The notes beneath the pieces are model-generated. The model did no database searches and had not been told where the DNA came from. It was given only the letters and a program-made list of their open reading frames with translations. Below are positions 11,104 to 22,876 of a stretch of DNA of 64,000 bases, one piece after another (position 1 is the first letter of the stretch; every line of letters starts with the position of its first letter). Origin of the DNA: Coriobacteriia bacterium (GTDB taxonomy: Bacteria; Actinomycetota; Coriobacteriia; Coriobacteriales; Eggerthellaceae); contig JAUNQF010000003.1 in NCBI GenBank assembly GCA_030536315.1, positions 1 to 64,000 on the forward strand, read 5' to 3'. The translations under genes and the position numbers were made by a program.

Positions 11104-12468
11104 TTAGTGAAAGAATTTTTTGTACTTTGCGCAAATAAAAATAATTGTGAGTATTGCTGCGAGGAATTCTGCAAGTCCGACCGAATATCAGATACCATCA
11201 GAACCGATTATTTCTGGCAAGATTAATAACGCAGCAGCTTCAAAAACTAATGTACGTAAGAATGCTATTAATGCCGAAGTTAAGCCGTCGCCTAAACTCG
11301 TAAATAGGGAAGAACCGTAAATTGAAATTCCTGCGAATAAGAATAAGATTGAATAAATTCTAAATGCATACACAGAATATTGCTCTAGTTGAGCGTCATA
11401 GCTAACAAAAATACCTGCAAATGCAGGAGCTAGCACTTCGGATAATGCGAAGCAAATTACAGAAGAAACAATAATTATTGTAAGACAACATTTCAGTAAG
11501 TTGCGCATTTCGGTTTTGTTTTTTGCTCCATACTGATAGCTCATTAGTGGTGCGCTAGCTATTGAAAAGCCTAAATAAAATGAATTGAAAATAACTCAAG
11601 CATAGTCTGCAATGCCGTAGGCTACCAAGCCGTCTTCGCCAATAAATCTATTTATTTGAAACATGCACAGTAATATTACTAACGAGGCAGCGATTTCTTG
11701 AACTGCTTCGCTAGAACCATTCAGTGATGATTTAATAATTAGGGCAACAGAACTTGGATTTTCGTTCTCGAAGGACTTTCTAAAACCTACTAAGTGAAGC
11801 AGGCTGCTATTGTTTTTACGAGCAAAGTATACAAGAGGGATAATTGCGCTTATATATTCCGAAGTGATAGTTGCAATCAAAATTCCGTTGATTCCTAACT
11901 TTAAAATGGCCACCAAAACTAAATCCAATACAAATATTGCAAGGCCAGATATAATCGCAGTTATAAGTCCCATCTTTGGTTTGCCTGCAGTATTAAAGAA
12001 TGTTGTAAATGCTGTTTGAAGTATGTAAGCTGGCAGTGATATTAAAGACACCAATCCGTAATAAACAGCAATTTCAAAAAGTTCGTCTTCTGCTCCTAAT
12101 AGAATTACTACTGGTCTCATTATGAATATTCCAATAATTGACAGAATAACACCGCCAATAATAATGAAGTATACAAACATCGAGAAATATCTGTTGGCTG
12201 TATTTGGTTCCTTTTCGCCTAATTTTTTTGCAATAATTGCGCTGGAACCTGTAGCAAGCATCATTCCAAAAGAAGTAAATATCATCAATACTGGAAAGAC
12301 TAGGTTTACAGCTGCAAAAGCTGTAGAATCAACAAAGTTGCTAATGAAAAATCCATCAACAATTACATATACAGATATTGTAAGCATCATGACAATTGAA
12401 GGAAATGCATACTTTAACAATTGCCATTTTGTTCAATGTTTATTTAATGTTGTGTCATTTTTGCTCAT
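11104..12468 (-). CDS. MATE-family multidrug/cation exporter
   Basis: Multidrug and toxic compound extrusion transporter of 454 aa, with about 12 hydrophobic helices in two repeats. Motifs include FPSIVMMLTISVYVIVDGFF in helix 1 and a second-half counterpart GLVAYGIADYA. In-frame TGAs at about 12434, 11596 and 11188 (complement) are read as Trp; the last lies close to the C-terminus. The start at 12468 gives MSKNDTTLN. It is placed between the amidohydrolase cluster and priA on the same strand, so it may export a product of those enzymes. That is only contextual. Confidence 0.87.
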
Positions 12469-12486
12469 AAATTTTACATTAACCTA

Positions 12487-14190
12487 TTACTTTGCAAGTG
12501 GATCTGGGAAGTGGCATTCTTGACCATCAAAGTATGTGCATACTGGATTAATAGACCCAATTTCGTTATCTGGAATTGAGAAAATATCTTTATCCAGCAC
12601 AACAAGGCAAGCACGTTTGCCAACTTCGATAGAGCCAATTTTATCCAGCCATCTCATGCGCTCTGCATTTGTATAAGTGCAAGCATGAATGCTTTCTTCA
12701 ACGCTAAATTTAGCGCTGTCGGGCAATCGCCCGTTTGGATATTTTTTAGTGTCCGTTGCGGCAATCACACCGCATCCTGGGTTGATTGCAGTTTTTGCAA
12801 TTTGCATCCCTATAAACAAAGGCACGTGTGACAATTCTTGATTTGTTGTATTGTCCGAAGAATAGCCATACTTCACGCCATCTTTTCTAAATTGAGAAAA
12901 GTCAAAGTAAGTTTTCATACGTTCTTCGCCCATAAAGGAAAGCGTGGCTTCGGGCATGTCTCCAAACCAATGAGCGGTTAAATCGGCTCGCACACCAAGC
13001 TTTTTAAAGCGCTTGGCATCATCAGGGTGCATAATTTCAAGGTGCGCTAAAGTAACTTCGATGCATCAATCATCGCCGCAAGCTTTTTGAGCCGCTTCGA
13101 TAGCATCCAACATACGACGAAGAGTTCCATCGCAAATAATATGAGCGTGAAAATCAAGACGCTCTTTATTTAGGCGAATAAGAACATCGCGCATCTCGTC
13201 AACTTCGAAGTTACAGCTACCGCAATTTTTACCTTCGGGGTCATTTGAAAATGGCACCAAGCTAAGCACATCTCCAGCTTCGTTAGAACCATCACCAAAA
13301 AACTTTACAGTACGAATGCGGATGTGATCGGACTCATAATTTTTTTGCCATTTTCTAGCCTGAGTGATAGTGTTCTCAATATCGCCACAATTGTCAAGCA
13401 ACACGGTAACATCAAAATACATGCATAACTTTCCTTGTTTGTCGAAGTTATACAAGAACTCAACATCAGCATCGTCCTTGACCGCAGCTTCCATACATCC
13501 AATATCGCCATGGTGTCGCATGATATTTAAAATTTCTGCGGAGTTATTTTCTGTCATGGTAAGTTCAGGACGCCACCCGAGAGCCTCAAAAACTCCCTCA
13601 TCGCCATTTTGAAAGGTTTGAAAAGCCACACCTGTGTATTCGCCATTTTCATCCTTAAAAAATTCTTGTCCGGAAATAGGCGAAACAGAGTGGGGGACGC
13701 CATTTTCGTCCTTTAGCATATCCAGCGCCATGCTGTTATATAAGCACCCGTGGCCTGAATCGTCATTAACGCGCGCAGGTCGATCCGATATTACTTTGTC
13801 CAGGTCTTCTTTTCTGGGGCCCTTATCACCGAATGTTTCAGCGTGATACAAGTTGTATACAAAGTAAGGCTTTTCTTCTTTTGGGTGCTCTTTTGCGGCC
13901 TTTGCGATATTTTCAAAAAGTTTATCTTTGTCGTATTCATCTGGACCATAAATTATTCACGAAGATTTAGAAATAAGAACAGGGTGATTATGCCCATCTA
14001 TAAGTCCCGGAAGAACAGTTTTTTCTTTAAGGTCAACAGTTTCATAATCCTTCGCGTTGAATTTAGCATATTTAATAACTTCCTCGTTAGTTCCCACGCA
14101 AACGAAGTTTTTGCCTTCGATAGCAACAGCTTCGGCTCATGGTTTGCGAGTGTCTTCGGTATAAAATTTTCCGTTGATTAAAATTTTCAT
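12487..14190 (-). CDS. YtcJ-like metal-dependent amidohydrolase (copy 1)
   Basis: Amidohydrolase-superfamily enzyme of 567 aa, resembling YtcJ/Amidohydro_3 proteins that hydrolyse exocyclic amide or ester bonds; substrate unknown. The metal-binding HxH appears as LPGLIDGHNHP near residue 60. Further His residues occur in FHAHIICDGTLRRML, and a conserved YGSSDNT strand lies late in the barrel. It is the third and last of three tandem paralogues transcribed leftwards, with the MATE exporter 18 bases downstream. In-frame TGAs, for example at about 13063 (complement), are Trp. Confidence 0.85.
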
Positions 14191-14201
14191 TTATATCCTT
14201 C

Positions 14202-15890
14202 CTAAAATTGTTTTTGACCATTTATATATAAATGCTTTGGAGCAATTCCGCAAGTCTTTGCGTCCTTCATTGCCTCTTCGTTAGTAAAATCTATGTCATA
14301 AACAATAAAATCTGCTTGCTTTCCAGCCTCTAAACTTCCCACCGTATCTTCTTCCTTAAGTACATAGGCAGAATTAGTGGTCAGGCATTTAAGCGCATCG
14401 TAAGGCTGCATTTTTTCTTTGATGTTTCGAGGCCTCATGTTAGGGTCTTCGAAGAGGTCCACCTTGTTTACCGCTGCATATAAAATTCGGCTTATTTCAA
14501 CATCTGGGTCCCCATCCGAATGAAATGCCATGGTTGCGCCCGTATCTAAATAAGATTGTAATGAACTTATGTCTTCATATCCGTTGCCGTCAAGATCTTT
14601 GTTGGTCTCTGGGTCGCCATAAATAGTTTTCTCTGCTCCAATTTCGGCAGGAACAAATGTATATCAATGTGGTGCGGTAACAGGTGTTACATTCAATTTT
14701 CCGAAGCGTGGGACATCATCTTGATGCACGCAATTTAGGTGAGATACAGCGTTTCTAAAATCAGGATTTTTGCAACCTGCTTGAGCTTTTTCTAAAACAT
14801 CCAAAGCGTATCTTGCAGCACCAGAACCTATAGCATGCAATTCCACAGACATCCCATTTTCATTTGCCTTACGAATGATTTGCGCAAGCTCATCAATTCT
14901 GTCATAGTTTCATCTTTTGCATCCAGAATAAGGCTGGCCTTTAAATTTGTAATTTTTGTAAGGCTCCAAAGTCCAACAACTCATTCCGCCATTAACGCCA
15001 TCTAAGAAAATTTTGAAACCAATTATTTTAAATGCATCGCAATTGTATTTTTTAGCGTATTTAATTGCCTTGTCAATTTCCTTTAGCGGCTCTTCACAAG
15101 TTTCGAAGATTTGGTAGTAAGCGCGAACTTTAATTTTTAACTTGCCTTCTTGCGCAAGCTGTCCCATGGCAGTTACCATGGGGTTTGCGCCTTCGTCAAT
15201 TCCGCAATCTCCAACCATTGAATAACCATGATTTATGTGGTCCTGTTGGATTTCAGTAAATATTGCTTTGGCTTCGTCTAAATCAACCGGAATTGAACCA
15301 GCCACAGCATAATGCGGCGATTCCTTTAAACACCCAATGGGCTCTCCGTTATCATCGCAAAGAACTAAGTCTTCGCCAAACTTTTTAACTAAATCTTTAT
15401 TAACAGAAAACTTATCCATAGCAGCCTTGTTCAGTCAGCTCAAATGACCATTTACATCCATAACAACAATTGGCTTATCAAACTTTTTGCCGTCAATTTC
15501 AATATTGTCAAGCATTTCATGTGTGGGGAAGCCACGATTTGAATCTGGAGTAAAACCATAAGCCTTATAAATTTCTTTGCCAGGATTTTCCTCAATATAT
15601 TTTGTAAGCTCTTCTATGTTTTTTTCGTACGAATCTCCATAATCGAAGCTGGGGCCTCCCGCCATAATTGTAGAGAGCAAACCAATATGACTATGGACAT
15701 CTATAAAACCAGGGTAAATTGTTTTACCGCTGAAGTCTATAACTTCGGTGTTTGAATCTATTAAATTTTGGGCATCGTCCTTAGAGCCAACAAATGTGAT
15801 TTTTTCACCATTAATAATCATAGCTTCGGCTCTTGATTTGTCTTTGTCCATGGTTACAATATTTCCATAAATTACTTTTGTCGAATTCAT
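14202..15890 (-). CDS. YtcJ-like metal-dependent amidohydrolase (copy 2)
   Basis: A 562-aa paralogue of the flanking genes. MNSTKVIYGNIVTMDKD starts the typical small beta domain; YPGFIDVHSHIGL carries the HxH metal ligands near residue 65. Interior conserved blocks include VGDCGIDEG, SVELHAIGSGAARYALD (a His ligand) and MAFHSDGDPDVE (Asp ligand of the barrel). Several TGA codons read as Trp join it: W is found, for example, before KRDYDR near 14910 and before YTFVPAE near 14664. Eleven bases separate it from copy 1. Substrate unknown. Confidence 0.84.
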
Positions 15891-15921
15891 AAATGAACCT
15901 CTCTTAAATTATTAAGAAAAC

Positions 15922-17637
15922 TTATGCCTTATAGCTTGTTTCGCCCTTAAATAAAGTTTCTTTTACCTTCATTAAACAAATATCTTCCGGCGCAACTTGT
16001 TCGATATCTTTATCTAAACATACAAGCTCGGCAGATTTTCCAACTTCAATAGAGCCTGTAATATCTTCGCGGCAAAATTGATATGCAACGTTGATTGTCC
16101 ATCCCTTAATTGCCTCTTTAAGTGTAGTTGCCTCTTCCTTGTTTGTTACGGGAGCATCTTTATATGTTTCATAATGCATATCTGTCTTTGGATATTTTCT
16201 TGTCATGGCTATGGTTATGCCTTCTAAAGCATCGCTCATTGTAACGGGGTAGTCTGAGCCATATGCACATCTAATTCCAGCACGAGCAAGGCTCCCATTA
16301 GGATAAATTCCTTTAAAGCGCTCCGGTCCAACCATAGATTGAAAAGTAGGGCAATCCTCAACATTAGCACCTTCTCACTGAGGTTGAATGCTTCCTATAA
16401 TGCCATTTTCAGCCATACGTGCTGTGTCTTCATCACTAATGAAGAAAATGTGAGCAATAATGTCTCGAAGTTTTCCACTTTCGTCATACTTGCGAGCGTT
16501 AAGCATGCTATTGATTGTTTCACGAGTAGCTAAGTCACCATAGCTATGAACATGAATGTTGTAGCCGGCCTTTTTTACGTCTTCCATAGACTTTTTATAG
16601 TGCTCAATGTCTCACAGGAGGCCATCTGCCGAACCTGAGCCCTTTGGCATTCCAGACATCTCACAAAATTCATCGGTGTAAGGCTCAATCATGGCAACGT
16701 CTTCGTCCATAAAATACTTAACGGTATCAACTTTTAAGATGTCGTCAACATCGAAGGCGCCTCGCTCTGCAATTGCCTTTTTAATATCTTCGTCTCTTGT
16801 TTCATCCTTACAATTGTAAACGCCATCAATTCGAACTTTAAATTCTCCGTCTTGGGCCATTTTCTTAAGTACCTTATATGGGGCTTCGGTGCGCAGGCAA
16901 TCAGATAGGTAAGTGAAGCCTCGCGAAGCAAAATAATCTTGTGCATTAAGCATAGCTTGTCTATTTTGCTCGTCAGAATGATTAAAGTCAGGGATTTTAC
17001 TACAAACATCCACAATAGCACTGGTTTCTTGAATCATGCCATTTGGGGTGCCGTCTTCTTCGCGCTCTATTAGATCTCCATGTTCTTTGTAATCTTTAGT
17101 AATTCCTGCATGTTCAAGAGCTTTGGTGTTTAGCAAGCAGCGATGTCCACAGCTACTATCTAAAGCCACAGGTCTGTCCGCAATAACAGCATCTATGTCG
17201 TGGCGTGTAAGCTTTTTAACAATTCCGCCTAAGTTGCCTTCAAACCATTCTCTTTCCCAGCCACTGCCGTGAATAACCTTGTCATTTGGGTGGCTATCGG
17301 CAAATTCCTTTACGCGGCCTTGTATAATTTTGATAATGTCATCTGGTGTTTGGTTGTTGGTATCTGTTACCAGATCATTAAGATCTACAACACCAAAGCG
17401 CCTAATAGACACGGTAAAGTGCATATGAGCATCTCCAAATCCTGGAAGAATGCTTCCGCCTTCGCAATCTGTAACTTGGGTATCTGGGCCAATTCAATTT
17501 TCGGCCTCTTCGTTAGTCCCGATAAACACAAATTTTCCATCTTTAATGCCTAAAGCTTCGGCACGTGTTTCTGTATCGTCCAAAGCTATAGAGTATACCT
17601 TGGCATTTTTAAAGATTCTGTCTGCTTTATTTTCCAT
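15922..17637 (-). CDS. YtcJ-like metal-dependent amidohydrolase (copy 3, first gene of the cluster)
   Basis: A 571-aa Amidohydro_3/YtcJ-type enzyme. The HxH metal site is GDAHMHF near residue 70, a conserved His block reads YNIHVHSYGDLATRETI, and the late barrel motif is CAYGSDYPV. TGAs at 17490, 16609 and 16375 (complement) are Trp. It is the first gene of the leftward cluster (copy 3, copy 2, copy 1, MATE, priA). It is divergent from the ABC transporter gene across a 129-base intergenic region that must hold both promoters. The three copies have clearly diverged, which suggests different substrates. Confidence 0.86.
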
Positions 17638-17731
17638 GATTTTCCTTTGTTTCCGTTTTCTAAAATTATAAAGTAAAAGAACAAAATTTATCTGAAAATG
17701 TATTTTTGGAGAGTGTAAAATTTTTTTACTG

Positions 17732-17737
17732 TATAAT
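17732..17737 (+). promoter_or_regulatory. Probable -10 box for the ABC transporter gene
   Basis: A perfect TATAAT lies 30 bases upstream of the ABC gene start, in AT-rich DNA. A clear -35 at the usual spacing is not visible; TTGGAG ends 20 bases upstream. Confidence 0.5.
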
Positions 17738-17766
17738 AAAAGTGCTATAGATTTCTGGAGGAAACA

Positions 17767-20700
17767 ATGTTAAAAATTGTCAATCTGTCTAAGACTTATA
17801 TGTCTAAAAAAAAGGTACCTACGCATGCTCTAAAAAGCGCAAATGCTGAGTTTTTAAGGGGGGAAACTGTAGCAATTTTGGGACCAAGTGGAAGTGGTAA
17901 AACTACACTTCTCAATTTATTAAGTGGTTTTGATAAGGCAGATGCTGGTGGAGAAATTTTTATAGAAGGTATTTCTACTAAAAATTTTATAGATAACAAT
18001 TGAGATAATTACAGAAGCCATAAAGTTGGATATATTTTTCAAGACAATTGTTTAGTTGAGCATTTGACTGCGCTTGACAATGTTTGCGCATCTACCGCTT
18101 TTTCTGGCATGGGCAAGAAGATGCGTGTTAAGCTTGCAAAAGAAGCCTTAAAAAAGGTTGGTTTAGAAGGATTAGAAGACAAATTTCCAAATGAACTTTC
18201 TGGTGGACAGCAACAACTTGTGGCAATTGCTCGAGCCATCGTGAAGGACCCTGATATTATTTTAGCTGATGAACCTACAGGTTCACTCGACACAAAAGCT
18301 AGCAAGCAGGTTTTAGATGTTCTTAAAAAGGTATGCGAAGGTAAGTTGTTGATAATTGCTTCGCATAACGAAAAGCTTGCAAAAGAATACTCTACTAGAA
18401 TTATTTATCTTGAAGATGGTGTTTTAACGGCAGGTGCAAGCAAGCAGGTTGCCCAAGGCAGTATAGCTAAAAAAATTACTGCGAGTCCTGCAGAAGAAAA
18501 GAAGACAAATTCAACAATTATCCTAGAAAATAATAAAATTAAAACAAAGAAATCTCGCTTACCATTATCTGCTGGAATTCATGTTGCTTTAAGAAGCTTA
18601 ATGTATAGAAAAGTTAAATCTTTTTTGATGTTTGCTGCAGGTGCTGTGGGAGTTATTGTAGTTTCGGTAATCTTAAGTTTTTCAAATGGTCTTAATACAT
18701 ATATTAAAGATATGGAAAATACAACTTTGGCTCAATATCCAATTAGTTTTACACAAAGCAGAGACATGACAAAGGTAGATTCTTATGTTAAGGCCGAAAC
18801 TGAAAAAGCCAATAAAGCTGAATCTGATCATCAAACAAAGTCTGAGCAAAGAGAAAAGGCTTACCAGGCGGCAAGGGCAAACGATAGAGTGTTTTTAAAA
18901 AACACAATTGGAGCCATGATGTCTACAAGTGGGGAGAGCACAACGGCTAACTCAGCTTCGACAGTAAACGATTTATATTCTTTAAAAAAATACTTAGATA
19001 CAAATCCTGAAAATTTTAATGATTATATTATAGACATTGAGTATGCTTTTAGGACATCTCCTGTAATTTATTCTTTCACATCAAATGGTGCCGAAGAAGT
19101 TTTTCCGGCGAATTCCATGTTTGGCTCGCTTGGCACATCTTCTGGAAAAACAAGTTCTACCGGTTCAAGCAAAAAGCAAGCAATGACAAGTGCCAATTCT
19201 ATGTACAATTCAATGTCTTCAATGGGCCCGCTTCCAAGTTCTGAAGATATTTATAGGGATGATGATTGTTTGGTCGCTGGACATTGACCATCTAATCCAT
19301 ATGAACTTTTACTTGTTTTGGGCGAGGATGGCACTATCGATGACACTATGATTTATACCTTAGGTATGCGTGATTTTGCAAGTGAGCTTGCTCCTTTGAT
19401 TGAAAAATATCAAAGAAACGAAAAGGTTGATTGGCCTGGGCAACTTGATTCCTATGCTTATTCTGATTTTTTAGGCAGGACTTTAAAAATGATTAACCCT
19501 TCTGATTGTTATGCAAAAGAAGGCGGCGTTTGGGTTGATATGTCTGCCGACGAAGCGTTCATGACAAATGTTTTAAATAATGCCAAAGAATTAAAAATTT
19601 CTGGTGTGGTTTTGCCCAAGGCAGGTTCTCGCACTGCTTCGTATTTAAAACAAGGAATACTTTTCCCTTATAAACTTTACGAAGAAAGTGTTAATCAAAC
19701 AAAGAATTCTGCTGTCGTTCAAGACCAGCTTAATAATCCAGATATTGATGTTTTGTCTGGTGTTTCTTTTGCCGAATTAGAACAGGCTAAAGGCATTGCA
19801 GATAGACTCGGCCAACGTAGGCTTGTTCACTTTAATTTAGAAATGTTGCTAAGTTCTATAAAAATTAATCCAGAGGCACTAGATATTAAGGATCCAAAGT
19901 CTAAGTCCAAGGAGATGGAAATTACCGAAGAAGAAATGGTGCAAATGTTAATTGACCTAATTGAGGATCCTGAATTTCAAGAATTTATTTATGACTTAAT
20001 GAAGGATGGGCATTTTGAACAAGCGACATGAGTTGCCTGCATAGAAGCTACTAATGCTTACTTACAATATGCAGAATCTCAACTTTATCCGCTTAGTCCA
20101 GCTGAGTGGTTTTCTTCGCCAGATGGAGAGGAAGTCGTTAGAAATATTTTGGCAAAATACCCTGAAGCTATTGCAGCTGACCTTCTAGAATTTTTGGAGA
20201 AGTATGGTCCTAAGTTTATAGAGAATTTTATTTATGAGTTTTCTGCAGAGGTTGGACAGTTTATTAGCGATTTGTTTGAAATTTTGCTAGACGATAGTGG
20301 TCCTTCGCTTATTGAATTTGATCCTCAAAAATTTTCAAAATCGATGGGCATTAATGTTACCAAGAATGATATCAATCAGCTAATGTTATATATAGTTGGT
20401 GCTACAGAGCATACATACAAGGGTAATTTAGCTGATTTCGGCTATGATGATCTGGAGAGCCCTATTGGGATTGCTATTTATCCGAAAGATTACGAAAGCA
20501 AGACACAGGTTGTTAACATTATTGATAACTACAACGAAGAAATGGTTAGTTCAGATCAAGAAAGCAAGTTTGTAACTTATACTGACGATGCGTCAAGCAC
20601 TATTGGAGCTGCTCAGGTAGTAGTAAAGATTATTGCAGCATTGTTAATATTTTTTGTTTCGTCTGCATTTATAAGTTCCACGCTTTTGTTGGGTGTTATT

Positions 20701-21024
20701 TTTGGTCTTTCAACAATTTCACGCCGAAGAGAAGTTGGAATCATGCGTGCTTTGGGTGCAAGACGCAGAGACATAACAAGAATGTTTAATTGCGAAACTT
20801 TGCTAATTGGTTTTTTTGCTGGTGTTTTGGGCGTTATTGTTGCGCTTTTAATTTGCGCTGTAATTAACGGAAGCGCTAATGCCGGCTTCGATATTTGCAT
20901 ACTGCCAATTGGAGGAGCAATAGTCTTGATTGTTGTTAGCATCCTTCTTATGTTGTTTGCGGGCTTTGTTCCAGCAAAAATTGCAAGTAAAAAAGATCCA
21001 GTTAAAGCAATTCGTGGTTTATAA
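17767..21024 (+). CDS. ABC transporter with fused ATPase and FtsX-like permease, 1085 aa
   Basis: MacB/LolCDE-like export or mechanotransmission ABC protein with ATPase and permease in one chain. The N-terminal ATPase has Walker [10 protein letters not shown] (about residue 38), the Q-loop FQDN, signature LSGGQQQL and Walker [13 protein letters not shown] first membrane helix lies at about 283-303, followed by an unusually large extracytoplasmic domain of about 640 residues. Three C-terminal helices belong to the FtsX domain ([18 protein letters not shown] between them). TGAs at 18001, 19285 and 20029 are Trp; the first falls in the NNWDNYR stretch, where this family usually has Trp. RBS GGAGG. 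Substrate unknown. Confidence 0.88.
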
Positions 21025-21077
21025 ATTTAAATTTTGTGGTATAAATAATCTTTTGGAAGTTTATTAGAAAGGATCAA

Positions 21078-22743
21078 ATGGCTACCAAAGCTACAGTTAA
21101 GAAAACTTCAAAGAAATCACCCAAAAAGACCACTGTAAAAGCTACTGCTAAAAAAACTGCGGCGAAGAAGCCGACTGCCAAAAAGGCAACAACAAAAAAG
21201 CAAGCTAAACCAGTGGCAAAAAAAAACAACAGCAAAAAAAACAACAACTAAGAATGTAAGTAAGAAAACAACAGCGAAAAAAGCCACTACAAAAAAAACT
21301 GCTCCAAAGAAAGCTTCAGCTAAGAAGACAGCTCCAAAGAAGACGAGCACAAAAAAGACTTCGGCGAAAGACCAGGCTAAGCGAAATGCTCAACTTGCTA
21401 AAGAAATGCAAGAGCTCTTTGAGGCTATGGAATTTGACGGTAAGAAGCCAAATAAAAAATCATCAAAAAAAACTTCTAAAAAGGCTGAAGTTTATGATAC
21501 CGATGCTCTTGACATGGAACTTTCCACAGCAGAAGTAGAGCCTGAAGAGGAAGCTGAAGAGGTTGATATTACAGAAACAATGAAGGATTCAGACATTGAC
21601 AAGCAAGTTGCTGCAGAAGAAAAAAAGCTTGCCGAAGATGCTGAAGATGGCGAAGAAGCCCTTGACTCTGAGGATATTTTAGAGGGCATTCCAGAAAGTG
21701 AGCTAAATGCTGTTCCCGAGCCTGGAGCGCTTCCTCGTATATCAAATAAAAATACACGTTCTGCGCGTGTTCGTGCTCGTAAGCATGTGTTTGATCAAAG
21801 CACGGTTATGCTTATGGGGGACCCTGTTCGTATGTATCTTAAAGAAATTGGCCGTGTGCCGCTTCTTGACGCCGAACAAGAAAAAGCTTTGGCAATGAAA
21901 ATTGAAAATGGTGTTAAGGCTTCAAAAGAGCTTGATGCACTTTATGAAAAAGAGAAGGCCGGCAAGAGTGTTGACCGTAAAGAGAAGCGCCGTTTGAGCC
22001 GTAAAGAGCAAGTTGGAATTGATGCCAAGAGCGATTTAACCGAGGCTAATCTTCGTCTTGTTGTTTCAATTGCGAAGCGCTATATTGGTCGAGGTATGAC
22101 ATTTTTGGATTTGATACAAGAAGGAAACCTCGGTCTTATTCGCGCTGTTGAAAAGTTTGATTATCGCAAAGGTTTTAAGTTTTCAACTTATGCAACTTGG
22201 TGGATTCGTCAGGCTATTACTCGTGCTATAGCAGATCAGGCTCGTACAATTCGTATTCCAGTTCACATGGTTGAAACAATCAATAAAATGACTCGAATTC
22301 AGCGTCAGCTTCTTCAAGAAAAGGGTCGCGAGCCCACGGCCGAAGAAATTGGCGAGTTAATGGAACTTCCGGCTGAACGTATTCGCGAGATACAACGCAT
22401 CAGCCAAGAGCCTGTTAGTTTGGAAACTCCAATTGGCGAAGAAGAAGACAGTCAACTTTCAGATTTTATAGAAGATGAAAAGGCTGTTATGCCAATTGAT
22501 GCTGCAAGTTTTTCGCTTTTGCAAGACCAGCTAATGAAAGTATTGGGTTCATTAGGAGAGCGCGAGCGCAAAGTTATTACGCTTCGTTTTGGGCTTCAAG
22601 ATGGGCTTCCGCATACGCTTGAGGAAGTGGGAAACGAATTTAACGTTACTCGTGAGCGCATTCGTCAAATTGAAAGCAAGACGTTGGCGAAGCTTCGTCA
22701 TCCGTCACGCTCTTCAAAGCTAAGAAATTACCTGACTGATTAA
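21078..22743 (+). CDS. rpoD: Primary sigma factor RpoD with an apparent +1 frameshift in its Lys-rich N-terminus
   Basis: Principal sigma-70 factor. Conserved regions 1.2 to 4.2 are complete: [13 protein letters not shown], region 2 ([20 protein letters not shown], then [12 protein letters not shown]) and region 4 helix-turn-helix ([19 protein letters not shown]). The N-terminus is a long Lys/Ala/Thr repeat, as in many actinobacterial primary sigmas. The ATG at 21078 with RBS GAAAGGATC opens frame 3, which hits TAA at 21249. The same Lys-rich composition continues in frame 1 to the true stop. The switch must occur around the A9 run (21218-21226) or A8 run (21234-21241). Either an assembly indel or slippage explains it. 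If there is no frameshift, the only start in frame 1 is the ATG at 21406. Confidence 0.88.
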
Positions 22744-22750
22744 TTTTTGG

Positions 22751-22868
22751 GAAGAATTTTGGAACGTGCGCCGCTCACTAGGCTTCGCGGAATGTCCTCG
22801 TGCGGGCAAGCCGCCAGCAAGACCTCGGCGCTGCAGAATCGTTCGGGTCACACATTCCAAAATTCTTC
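22751..22868. repeat. 118-base inverted-repeat element after rpoD
   Basis: GAAGAATTTTGGAA (22751-22764) pairs perfectly with TTCCAAAATTCTTC (22855-22868), and GTG/CAC extends the stem. The GC-rich interior contains a second stem (GCGCCG with CGGCGC). The element lies between the convergent rpoD and the small minus-strand gene. It could be a bidirectional terminator, a structured RNA or a small mobile element; its GC content stands out from the flanks. Confidence 0.6.
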
Positions 22869-22876
22869 ACTTAAAT

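Noticed and set aside
21117-21350. Hydrophobic minus-strand frame opposite the rpoD N-terminus
   Set aside because: It is the complement of the poly-Lys repeat (AAA/AAG gives TTT/CTT), has no RBS and is a compositional artefact.
22751-22868. CRISPR or insertion-sequence remnant at the long inverted repeats
   Set aside because: There are no repeated spacer units, no transposase and no target-site duplication that I can see.
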